A DNA stretch of 64,000 nt from Osmia lignaria lignaria. Lineage: Eukaryota > Arthropoda > Insecta > Hymenoptera > Megachilidae. The DNA is taken from NCBI RefSeq assembly GCF_051020975.1, contig NC_135035.1, positions 2,170,001 to 2,234,000 of the forward strand, read 5' to 3'. Positions 32,466 through 41,351 of this stretch are shown here, in pieces. Under the pieces are notes generated by a model. That model was given only the letters and a program-made list of their open reading frames with translations, was not told where the DNA came from and ran no database searches. Numbering within the stretch: the first letter of the stretch is position 1; the number at the start of each line of letters is the position of its first letter. The position numbers and the translations under genes were made by a program.

Positions 32466-32690
32466 TATGGCGTCCAAATGACACGGCATCCAAACGACAC
32501 GACGTCCAAAAGGTACGCGTCAGAACGCGTCCAATCGGACCGGCGTCCAAAAGGAACACGTCAGAGCGCGTCCAATCGGTACGGCGTCCAATCGGCACGG
32601 CGTCCAATAGAAACGCGTCAAATCCCGTCCAATCGGACCGGCGTTCAAAAGGATCGCATCCAATCGGCGTCTAAAAGAAATGCGTCCTAC
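32466..32690 (+). repeat. GTCCAA minisatellite, period about 16 bp, copy in island 1
   Basis: Imperfect tandem repeats of the type GCGTCCAATCGGNACG, with variants GCGTCCAAAAGGAAC and GCATCCAAACGACAC, about 14 units. Composition contrasts sharply with the AT-rich surroundings. Open frames on both strands here are by-products of the repeat. The same unit type appears in the opposite orientation at 55,045-55,125 in island 2. Confidence 0.85.
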
Positions 32691-33890
32691 GGTGACGTAC
32701 TGGAGATTATCAAGAAAAAGAAATATAATTTCAACAATATATTGTCGGACTACATGTAATTAATATTATTTAGTACAATTGTCAAGAAATTTAGTGAATT
32801 CCGTTGTTGCGTGTCCGTTCGCGGAAGGTAGAGAAATTAGGGGAATTAAGGCGCAGGTGTGACAATCCGTAGAACGCGGAGGCGCTCCGCTCGAACGGCG
32901 CGGATGTGAAAATAACAAACTATTATTATCGCTTATTGTACTTTAATATTTTAAAGTTTTATTTAGGCTGACTTTGTAACTTGTTTTTACAATGCGATAA
33001 ATTTAGCGCGTGAGAAGAACTTGTCTAAATCGAGTGACAAATTCAATCTGACGATTCTGCGCTTGGTGGAGGAGATCTTCGCGCGTTGTCGGTCGATGCC
33101 CCTTCCTTGGCCGATCCTGTATCCTCCCTCAGGATCATCCCTCGTCTAATGGTGGAGGAATCCACTCCGTCCTGCGTAGGCCCCTTCTCCTGGCTGTGGT
33201 CCACCCTCAGGCGCGTGGAAGTGGAGGCGCTCCGCCAAGACGCTAGAACGTTGCAGCGCACATGCGCTACGAGAAAGCGTGGGACCCAGACAAATTAGGA
33301 AACGACAAGACCTTGTACTTGCCAAAGCAACTCTTGAGGAAATTTACGACCCTCTCAGAGTGCATGAATAGACAGGATATCAAAAAAGACTTCGTAACTT
33401 TTAAGGACCGTTCCTGACTTGGTCGAAAACAACGAATTGGCTATGGTCTATCATAAATTAGTCTTTTAAGAATTTTCAAAGTGAAACTATTCCATTTTCT
33501 GGATTTCCGGCCTTCTCTCAGCTCGATCACCCACGTCGGGGGTTTACAATGTAGTCTTTGTCTATTTATATAAGTGTACGCACAGATGATGTTTGAATTT
33601 CGCTCTTAATTTATGACCGTCGATACAAAAGGTCCTCGACGACCATTTAAGAAATATCGATACAACAGACTATCGATAAATATTCCCATGGCAGTGTCGC
33701 CATAACACTCTAAACATATTCACGTGATAACATTTCACGTTACCGTTTTGTAAGATTTTAGGTTATATTTGCCTATGGCAAAATAAAACTAATTCATAGT
33801 AATTGAAGTTCCTTTTCTATCTTTTCTCCATAAGCCCTCTTTGAACAAGATCGTTTCTAAATGTTTTAATACTTTTTCTGATTGGTCTTG
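32691..33890 (+). repeat. Dispersed repeat matching the palindrome arms, split by a solo LTR
   Basis: 32,691-32,804 and 33,743-33,890 together match the right palindrome arm at about 62,185-62,430 (shared: TTGTCGGACTACATGT, AAATTTAGTGAATT, TTTTAGGTTATATTTGC, CTTTTCTCCATAAG). They match the left arm at about 59,595-59,830 in reverse complement. This is a third, diverged copy of the family that forms the giant palindrome. The 938-bp solo LTR is inserted in it. The palindrome copies preserve the empty site. Confidence 0.85.
32805..33742 (+). mobile_element. Solo LTR, family L1x, copy 1 (938 bp)
   Basis: Starts TGTTGCGTGTCCG and ends CACGTTA, flanked by the 4-bp duplication CCGT (32,801-32,804 and 33,743-33,746). 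It is about 80% identical by eye to 60,858-61,798, which ends TTACA, so the terminal CA is lost here. A TATA-like CTATTTATATAAG lies near 33,561. A GC-rich core (about 33,040-33,300) is open in several frames on both strands, in both copies. TG..CA ends, 4-bp target duplications and no internal coding region indicate a solo LTR, probably of the Ty3/gypsy group. The family name used here is only a local label. Confidence 0.75.
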
Positions 33891-34484
33891 TTGGCGGAAT
33901 TCCCCAATTGTCTCAGCCCACGAAGTTGGCAACGAAAGTATTTCGTCGGTGCGTCGTTACCGATAGCGGCAGCACCTCTCGGGCCCACTTTGTCCACGCG
34001 GTCCCCTCTTCACGCGGAACCGGTACGATCGACGCCATGATCGATTCTGCTTCTTCTTGTTCGATCGCTTGACACGCAACCGCGTGTTGCTCTCTGTACA
34101 CGCATCTCGTTCAAGTACGGGCTGCAGTTTAGAATATGGGACACGCCCCCTGATGACGTCACATATTTTTTTTGTAGCTTATCACACAAGGTGTTCATAT
34201 ATGTAGACCATAACTGCCACAAATTTTTTTTAAGCGTCACAATACTTTTTTGTAAAAAGTAAAATTCCATCCCTTTCTCATCTGTCCCGCTTAAGAGGGG
34301 AGTGCTTCCTATTGTATACAAAGAGAGGGTCCTGGGGGACACATTGGTGGTGATTTCATTTGTAGGAGGCGTGGGAGTTGGGAGTTATGGGAAGTCAAAG
34401 ATCAGGACATTCAAAATTTGTGAATGAAGCGTTGATCTTTTTTTTCAACATAATAAGCAATCTTTCTTACAACTTTTTCACAAC
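33891..34484. other. Unassigned mixed-composition stretch
   Basis: 33,900-34,130 is GC-rich and open on the minus strand for up to 110 codons in two overlapping frames (33,913-34,101 and 34,010-34,342). No motif is recognisable. It could be a decayed TE coding fragment. 34,130-34,480 is AT-rich with T-runs and shows no recognised feature. It ends in an 8-C plus poly-T tract that belongs to the next element. Confidence 0.35.
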
Positions 34485-34606
34485 CCCCCCCTTTTTTTTT
34501 TTTTTGAGAGGGGGAAATGCCCTTCGCACACCGGGCATGTAATGCTAAGCCCGGTAGTGTGGGACTCCCAGGATAACCCGGTATACCCACTAAAACCCAA
34601 CCTCTT
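34485..34606 (-). mobile_element. 3' tail of an R1-like non-LTR retrotransposon
   Basis: Read on the minus strand, the segment ends in an A-run (a 13-T run on plus at about 34,492-34,504). It is preceded by AAGGGCATTTCCCCCTCTC and, further upstream, GTGGGTATACCGGG and GGGAGTCCCACAC. This layout (GTGGGTAT.., GGGAGTCCCAC.., GGGCATTTCC.. then poly-A) resembles the 3' UTR of insect R1-clade elements. Only the tail is present. Assignment to R1 is from memory of family style, not from a search. Confidence 0.45.
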
Positions 34607-34615
34607 ATCATGTCC

Positions 34616-35569
34616 CTATTCGAATTCTCGAACGGGATATACAGTTTTTATATCTTTCCATAATTGTTCGAATGGATCTAATTTCCTCTGTCGCACATCT
34701 CTATGCCACAGATAGGTGCACAAATGCATTGCCAAATCGTCCTGCTTGTACCCTCTGTTAATGAGGTCATGTTTTAAGTGCTTCCAGCTGCTTCAATCGC
34801 TTGGGTGTGGGCTCCGGTCGCAGGATTGACAAATCTTCCCTCACCTTGAGTGCTGTGATTTACGGTCTTGTGTATATAACTCATGTTCGGTATATTGGGC
34901 AGATCTTTGTATGCTGCCCACTCATCAGTATGAATTTCAGATCCGGGGGCCACATGTTCCACGATGAGTGGGAAGAGGGTCTCCCTATCTCGTTTATTCT
35001 CTTTACATATCTCCAGAGGATAGGAACCTTTCTCATCTATCATACCCAATACCCAGTTACCTTCACGCAATCGACCTCTATTGTACTTCCTTCTCCCTAC
35101 TTGTTTCGTCGATCTGTACAATATGCCCTGGCCCTCCGATTTGTCCTTCTGCTTCGTAACGTTCGTCCAGTGCTCTCATGCACACCTCACGGCAGTACCT
35201 ATACCAGTCGGTAACTGTAGCTGACGAAGTGGCCACATCAGTAATTGATGGCTCCCTTATAGCACTATTCTGGCTCATTTTATTCGCAAAAGCATACGTT
35301 AGGATAAGCACTCGTTCAGGATCCAGCTTCACATGTTCGAACCAAGTTCCGGACGCTGCACTTCTGGTATAAGGTCCTCGACTTCCGTGCTTTTTCCTAC
35401 ACCTAAACCGTCCGAATGTACCGTGAGATGCTTCAAATTCCATTTTTACTGGTCTCGGACATCTTGGGCACGATTGCTCTATTTCGGGAATTATTTCATT
35501 ATCCCTAAGCCACTGTAGACAAGTGTTCCTGTCTTTAATAATGCCAGTGGTAAGCTTGAGCAGGTTCAT
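34616..35569 (-). pseudogene. Merlin-type (IS1595/ISXO2-like) transposase, two frameshifts
   Basis: The product would be a DDE transposase that cuts and pastes a Merlin DNA element. From ATG at 35,569 it shows an N-terminal region, a zinc-ribbon-like motif (CPRC .. FRCRKKH, about residues 34-64), and a first catalytic Asp in VQIDET (about residue 154). A frameshift in CTACTTGTTT at 35,097-35,106 shifts the rest, which continues RRKYNRGRLREG, TDEWAAY (second Asp) and HTQAIEA (catalytic Glu). A second shift lies at about 34,784-34,790. The last frame runs WKHLKHDLINRG to a stop at 34,616-34,618. Length (about 318 codons) suits the family. All three acidic residues are visible, but the gene is broken twice. 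The frame is open upstream into mariner sequence. Confidence 0.85.
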
Positions 35570-35593
35570 GGCGAAAACACCAAAAACACAAAG

Positions 35594-36538
35594 CACAGTA
35601 CAATAAACGATGTCGTTCACGGCTCCTCAGAGGAAAAAATCCAATGGTGTCAAATCCGGTGAACGGGGAGCTCACACATGGGAAGGAGATCTTTGTCCTA
35701 TCCACCGCGATCCAAACATTTGATTTAGAAACTGTTGCACCATTCGGCTGGAGTGCGGTGGAGCACCATCGTGCATAAAATAGGTTGAATTACGTTGACT
35801 TCGCGGAATGATGTGCCGCAGTTCACTTAAGAGTTTCGATCTTAGAAATTGAAGATATGTTGCACTGGTTAACCGTGTCGGCAAATAGATCGGGCCGATA
35901 ATATGGTTGCCAATGATGCCTGCCCAGACATTAACGGTGAACCTTCCTTGATTAAATTGCTCCATCATCGCATGGGGGTTGCAGTACGCCCAAATCCTTG
36001 CATTCCGCCGATTGAGGATGTTGCTACTCGAAAAGCTGCTCTCATCCGTGAATAGGACCCGTTCCAAAAAGCGTGGATCGTGTCGCAGTTTATGTAACAT
36101 CCAGTTACAAAATTCTCGCCGTGTGGCATAATCATTAGGGCGTAGGGCTTGGATACGTCGAATTTTATATGGTCGCAGACCTTCTTCGCGTATTATACGC
36201 CGCACTGTCATGTGCGAGATTCCTACTCTTGTCGCGATGCTCCGTAACCCCATCAGTGGATAAGCTCTTGCGAGAGCTATAACTTTTTCTTCCATCTGTC
36301 AATGCATTCGAGGTCGACCTGCTCCATTACGTCTTGTAGTAAGCTGCATCACGATTTCCTGCTCCCCGAATTGATAATCCAGTCGCGCAAAATCTCGTCT
36401 ATCAGGAATTTCGTTGAGGTGTAATCGTCTTCCATTGTTCCGCACTAAATCACGACAAATCTTACGAGCTAAAGAATAATTTGGTCCCGCTTCGTCAATA
36501 GCACGCAACATAACTCGAATATTTTTATATTTCGGCAT
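35594..36538 (-). pseudogene. mariner/Tc1-superfamily transposase (DD37D type), three stop codons
   Basis: From ATG at 36,538: helix-turn-helix DNA-binding region, with MTVRRIIREEGLRPY in the second helix region. The catalytic region has FTDESSF (Asp 1), VNVWAGIIG, MHDGAPPH (Asp 2) and SPDLTPLDFFL (Asp 3). There are 37 residues between Asp 2 and Asp 3. One reading frame is interrupted by TGA at 36,299-36,301, at 35,672-35,674 and again just after DFFL (about 35,625). The last two sit where the family has Trp (TGG to TGA). The 3' end is missing: the frame passes at about 35,592 into the Merlin element. Similar proteins are abundant in ant genomes, often labelled Tc3-like. Confidence 0.85.
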
Positions 36539-36975
36539 GTTCACTGTTTCGTGGTTCCGAATAAACTGCCTTTTTACGGAGTTCGAAACCGTGCGAGATG
36601 GAGGCGTTTCCTACTGAAGTCATAAAAACTACAGAGGAAAAAAAGAAAGGAAATAAGGAAAACAGGGAGAAGAATAGGGATGGGGTGAACACCACATCTA
36701 CAAGTTCAACAACCGAGTGGCCGTTCGCATAGAACCTACACCAATTCACGTGTAATGCTGATCCGATACTTTTTATGACGCTCGACCTCCAGGCATAAAG
36801 AAAGAAGGACAGAAACAAAGAGCGGCAGAGAGGAAGAAGGATGGACTGAAGGAACGAACGAAGGAAGGAAAGACGGAAATAGAAAGAAGGAAGTAGGAAA
36901 GAGAGAAAGCAAGAACGGGAGGAAAAGAGAAAGGAAACAAGCAGCAGCAAAAAAAGTGTAAGAACGAGAAAATAA
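36539..36975. repeat. Mariner upstream region, then purine-rich low-complexity tract
   Basis: 36,539-36,620 is probably the mariner 5' untranslated end, though no terminal repeat could be fixed. 36,630-36,690 and 36,790-36,975 are runs of GGAAG, GAAAG and AAAGA with almost no pyrimidines. The open frames on the minus strand (Ser/Phe/Leu-rich) are artefacts of this polypyrimidine strand. Confidence 0.6.
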
Positions 36976-37903
36976 AATGCTTAGTGGGGAAGCTGAGATC
37001 ACGACCTGTTTCTATGCGGAGCCGATGCTTTCAACCTTGGATTTGACTACAAAATATACGCACATTATAAATAAAATGATTTCCAGAACTAATAGAATTT
37101 TATCATCACTCTCGGAGAGAACGAGCTGATTTGGTATATCCGGTTCACTGAAAACCTCATTTCCGAGACAAGACAAATGGTGCAGCAACTAATACGATTT
37201 TTTGTTCCTCGATCAACAACCTTTGCATCTATATTTTAGATGCAAAACTTCTGCGAATAAAACTCATTTATATTGTCTTTTGCAAATTGCAACAATAATG
37301 AATATAATGATATATTTCACGAGATTCGAATGTTTGATGCAGTCCTTTGCGTAATAATTAACTGATGCATTAACTGCGTAACTGCGATGTGTTAACGAAC
37401 TGTGAAATGATAAAACTATACATTTATCTAGCGTTTATATTCGAAGTGCAAAACTTCAATCAGTTAAATTCATTTTTATTTTCGTTTACACGGAGTAGCT
37501 CTTCATCTTTTTAAATATGCTCTTCCTAGAATTTACCCTACCTATATGCTGGCATTGTGATTGAAATTCAAGAATTGTCCTATAGCATGAAATTCGAGCG
37601 ATACGCGAGACTGACGCGCCAAGATCACTGGAGAGGGGTACCGCGTGACTTAACGTTTAATGCATTAACGTATAGGGAAACGTTGACGGCTTTTTTCTAG
37701 GGGAAGGGTTGATTTCCGGCATATAGTTCCTTTCAGACGTTTTATCCCCTCCATGAGCACCATACGATAAGCTAATAAAAAAATTTGACATTGAAATTAG
37801 GGGTCAAGGTGAATTTTGAGGTCGCTTTCTTTAACAGATCTCCACCGATCCAGAGGTGTAGAATCACCCCATATAGGTCGGGACATTTAATTTTTTTACA
37901 CGC
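36976..37903. other. Unassigned AT-rich end of island 1
   Basis: No open frame of interest and no internal repeat seen. Several short oligo-A/T runs. The last 160 bp (about 37,740-37,903, including GGTCGGGACATTTAATT) are less AT-rich and may be a transposon fragment. Satellite starts at 37,904 with TGTACATTGATCTGTGGG. Confidence 0.4.
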
Positions 37904-38829
37904 TGTACATTGATCTGTGGGAAGGAATCAGTATATTACATTATGTCCAACGTAGATATAATAATAATGACATTGTTATTAAATGTATGTTACATATCTA
38001 ATGTAGATATAGCAATAATAATATTGTTATTAAACGGATATTACATTATATCCACGTAGATATAGTAATAATGACATTGTTATTAAATGTACATTGATCT
38101 GTGGGATGTAATCACTATATTACATTATACCTAATGTAGATACAGTAATAACGATATTGCTAATATATGTACATTGATCTGTGGGAAGGTATCAGTATAT
38201 TGCATTATATCCAATGTAGATATAGTTTGAATGATGTTGTTATTAAATGTACATTGATCTGTGGGAAGGAATCAGTATATTACATCATATGTAATGTAGA
38301 TATAGTTCCAATGATATTGTTATTACATGTACATTGATCTGTGGGAAGGAATCACTATATTACATTATATGTAATGTGGATATGGTAATAATGATTTGTT
38401 ATTAAATGTGTATTACATATCTGATGTAGATATAGTAATAACGATATTGCTATTATATGTACATGGATCTGTGGGAAGGGATCCGTATATTACATTATAT
38501 CCAATGTAGATATAGTATGAATGATGTTGGTATCAAATGTACATTGTTCTGTGGGATGTAATCACTATATTACATTATACCTAATGTAGATATAGTAATA
38601 ATGATTTCGCTTTTAAATGTACATTGATCTGTGGAATGTAATCACTATATTACATTATATGTAATGTAGATATAGTACTAATGATATTGTTATTAAATGT
38701 TCATTGATCTGTGGAAAGGAATCTGCATATGACGTTATATCTAATGTAGATATAGTAATAATGATATTGTTATTACAGTTACATTGATCTGTGGGAATGA
38801 ATCAGTATATTACATTATATCGCATGTAG
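37904..38829 (-). repeat. Satellite array C, left part, inverted orientation
   Basis: Same satellite as 1-31,517 but reverse-complemented: TGTACATTGATCTGTGGGAA, GGAATCAGTATATTACATTA, ATGTAGATATAGTAATAATG, ATATTGTTATTAAA. Full and short monomers are mixed, as in array B. The last monomer is interrupted by the LTR retrotransposon at 38,829 (..ATATCGCATGTAG). It resumes at 46,739. Confidence 0.95.
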
Positions 38830-39139
38830 TGTTGTGCCCGGCAACGAGCACATGGGTCATCGTACGACCATCGCCCGGCTAAAGAATGTCCGAATCAGCA
38901 GTACATACCGATAGCGAAACTCTGCAAGCTAGCAGAGCACGCGCCGGGCAGCACGACCTTTTTTTGTCATTCGCACGCAACGCGACACATTATAAAAGAG
39001 CGAACAAATGTAAAGACAGCAGATTGTAAGAAGCTCGTTTTCGGTAATAAACCCTCGACTGTTACTCGAACACCGGTGAATTCAAATTCTTCAACCGTTC
39101 CAGAACCCGAAATCCCAAAATTCGCCTGAGGGCACAACA
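38830..39139 (+). repeat. 5' LTR (310 bp)
   Basis: Begins TGTTGTGC and ends GCACAACA, a perfect 8-bp terminal inverted repeat. It contains a TATA motif (38,991) and AATAAA (39,046-39,051). Differs from the 3' LTR at about 12 sites, clustered in a T-run (CCTTTTTTTGTC here, CCGTGTTTGGTC there) and around AATAAACCCTCG. Confidence 0.95.
38989..38998 (+). promoter_or_regulatory. LTR TATA box
   Basis: ATTATAAAAG within both LTRs, about 160 bp from the LTR start, in a position suited to drive genomic RNA. Called from the motif and position only. Identical in the 3' LTR (about 46,588). Confidence 0.6.
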
Positions 39140-39663
39140 AATTTGGTGGCAGCGGTGGGATGTTGTTAATTATATCGGGTTGAAAGTGCAAATCCAGTGA
39201 AATTCACGAAGTCCTGGTTCAACACCGTCGTAGACACTGTTCGTTGCTGGCATCGCCAAACGAAAAGAGACTACCGTTTTGCTACTGAGGTGGCATCCAA
39301 GAGCTGACCCAGGACTGACTCTGAGGAGTCGTTCACCAGCCCCATAAAGCGGCAAGTCAGTATCAGGTCTGGTGTGAACCATACGACTAGGAAGCATTCG
39401 AAGACCGATCAAAGGACCGTCGATATCGAAGGAGGCACCCTGGTAAAGGCACCCTAGAAGGTTTGAATCCAGTCCTTTCCTCTCCATCGACGCCGGGAGC
39501 AAACGGGAGTTCGAGTAAAGGCAGCCATCAGCGACCCGAGGGCCATTGGCAGCAAGTTCGGGGGATTCCACAGCGAGCGACCTAGGACAACGAGGATGTG
39601 CAAGCGACTAATCCTGTAAGTCCCAATCTCACTTGAAAGCGAAATTGTAAACCAGAATCTTGA
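39140..39663 (+). promoter_or_regulatory. Primer-binding site and 5' leader
   Basis: Directly after the LTR: AATTTGGTGGCAGCGGTGGG. The TGG start matches the complement of a tRNA 3' CCA. I do not name the tRNA. The remaining leader (about 500 bp) has no plus-strand gene. Open frames of up to 133 codons on its minus strand lack any recognisable content. Confidence 0.6.
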
Positions 39664-39713
39664 ATGTCGGAGCATGGTGTCGATATAATTCGTTTCCGAT
39701 TACCCAATACTAG

Positions 39714-41351
39714 AACCTTTCAAGATCGTTTGAATCGATATTTGACAACTATTTAACCTTTGACCGTGATGTTGTTTCAAATACACCTTTTTCCGACTCA
39801 GAACTACCAGTGCGTAGACTTATACGCGCTCCACGTATAGACTTCGACATCGATTCACCGAGCGGTAGTGTAAATTTCGAACAAATGACTGTAGAAAGAG
39901 AGTTCCTTATCGTCGAACACGATTTTAGTTTACTCGAAACGCAAAACATGGCAGTTCCCGTAATCAAAGCACTTTCCTTAGTGAGGCAATTCGGGGGAGA
40001 ATCCGCTAATGAGGTAACTTCGTTTTTAAAATCATGCGATATTGCGTCGGAGTTGGTTTCCGGGGCCGGACGACCCCTATTGCTGCGAACAATTTTAGGT
40101 ACAAAACTAAAGGGGAGAGCAGCTACAGAATTTGGTTACCGAGACATAGACAACTTTGACACATTGAAGACGACACTAACTACACTATTCACGGAACAAC
40201 GCTCCTTGTGTGCGGTGCAGACAGAATTCAACGCTTGTCGACAGAGGGACAGCGAAAACGTTAGGTCTTTTGCAACTCGAGTAGAGAAACTAACTGTAGA
40301 ATTGACTGAATTAATGACTAAACCAGGAAACAGTAACGAAGTAAACATGGCTTTGGCGGATTCCGTAAACGAACAGGCACTAAATATATTTAGTTTAGGG
40401 TTGAAAGAAAAATTGAGGGTGATCATAAGGTCTAGGAAGTATACCACGCTTAGAGTAGCAATCTCAGCGGCTATAGAAGAAGAGCAGGCAATGGGTTTAA
40501 ATACGACGCGTAGCTTCGAAAATCAAGGAAATTCCAGTTATTCGAGGGGAAGAGTAGGACAAAACTCCAGCGCGCTACAGTGTGAGAGGTGCCACAGGCA
40601 AGGGCATCTGGCAAAAAATTGTTATGCGCAACTGAGTGTACCACGGCCATCATTACCACCGTCGAGACACTCGACTAGTGGTCAAGGGTTCGGAATTAAA
40701 CGAGAGGTGCATCGAGCTTCTGTGATATGCAATTATTGCAGAAGACCAGGGCATGTTCAGCGCGACTGTAGAACGTTAATGAGAGACAACGGAGGCCAAC
40801 CAAGAAATAGTAATATTAATCTAGCAGTCGTAAAACAGCGCGTCACGGACACAAACAGAGAAAGAAACCCGAGAATTGACGAAGCGACCAGACCGCAAGA
40901 ATCAGAAACGAATCAAGGACCGCCGCTCCGATCCTATGAAGTAAATTGTACAGAGGGGAATTCAGGGTTAAAAAATATAGTAGAGATAGAGGCAAAGGAA
41001 TTAAAATCTCCCAAAGTACGAATGTTAGTGGATACTGGAGCAGACATTACCCTCCTAAAGTATAGCAGAATTCGTGGCGAAGTGCGCACCACTCGTGAAG
41101 TGGTAACCTTGAGGGGCTTCGATCGCACGGAAACCCCGACAGTGTGCAAGATAAATTTACATATAAAAATAGGAAATGAATATATTAAACACCCATGTCG
41201 CGTAGTTAAGGATGATTTCCCGTTAAGGGCCGATGGAATTTTAGGGTACGACTTCATAACAAAACATAGGGCCATCATTAGACCGGGAATGCGAGTAGAA
41301 GTATTAGGAACACACTGGCCTTTAATTCAAGGTGACGAAATTCAACTGTAA
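39714..41351 (+). CDS. Gag with nucleocapsid zinc knuckles and retroviral protease
   Basis: Gag would form the particle and bind genomic RNA. The protease would process the polyprotein. The frame is open from 39,714. Its first in-frame ATG is 39,885. An ATG at 39,664 opens another frame that ends at about 39,754, so a one-base change near there may have separated the true start from the body. Counting from 39,810, there is a helical Gag region (about residues 30-225), then two CCHC knuckles (CERCHRQGHLAKNC, 258-271, and CNYCRRPGHVQRDC, 307-320). The protease follows, with active-site LVDTGAD (about 406-412) and flap-distal ILGYDF. It stops at TAA (41,349-41,351), in frame with pol. The stop probably replaced a Lys codon before PRSE. 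Confidence 0.85.
   Translation, partial: NLSRSFESIFDNYLTFDRDVVSNTPFSDSELPVRRLIRAPRIDFDIDSPSGSVNFEQMTVEREFLIVEHDFSLLETQNMAVPVIKALSLVRQFGGESANEVTSFLKSCDIASELVSGAGRPLLLRTILGTKLKGRAATEFGYRDIDNFDTLKTTLTTLFTEQRSLCAVQTEFNACRQRDSENVRSFATRVEKLTVELTELMTKPGNSNEVNMALADSVNEQALNIFSLGLKEKLRVIIRSRKYTTLRVAISAAIEEEQAMGLNTTRSFENQGNSSYSRGRVGQNSSALQCERCHRQGHLAKNCYAQLSVPRPSLPPSRHSTSGQGFGIKREVHRASVICNYCRRPGHVQRDCRTLMRDNGGQPRNSNINLAVVKQRVTDTNRERNPRIDEATRPQESETNQGPPLRSYEVNCTEGNSGLKNIVEIEAKELKSPKVRMLVDTGADITLLKYSRIRGEVRTTREVVTLRGFDRTETPTVCKINLHIKIGNEYIKHPCRVVKDDFPLRADGILGYDFITKHRAIIRPGMRVEVLGTHWPLIQGDEIQL

Noticed and set aside
32478..32759. 93-codon Arg/Ser/Thr-rich open frame
   Set aside because: Generated by the 16-bp GTCCAA minisatellite. 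Both strands are open and there is no domain.
34801..35518. Plus-strand open frames opposite the Merlin transposase
   Set aside because: Shadows of the minus-strand transposase, which has family motifs and explains the open frames.
36525..37002. Ser/Phe/Leu-rich open frames on the minus strand, looking like membrane proteins
   Set aside because: They are polypyrimidine low-complexity sequence. Composition explains the hydrophobicity.
39170..39675. Minus-strand open frames in the retroelement leader
   Set aside because: No recognised motif, and they lie in the non-coding leader. Antisense env-like or gag-like content was looked for and not seen.
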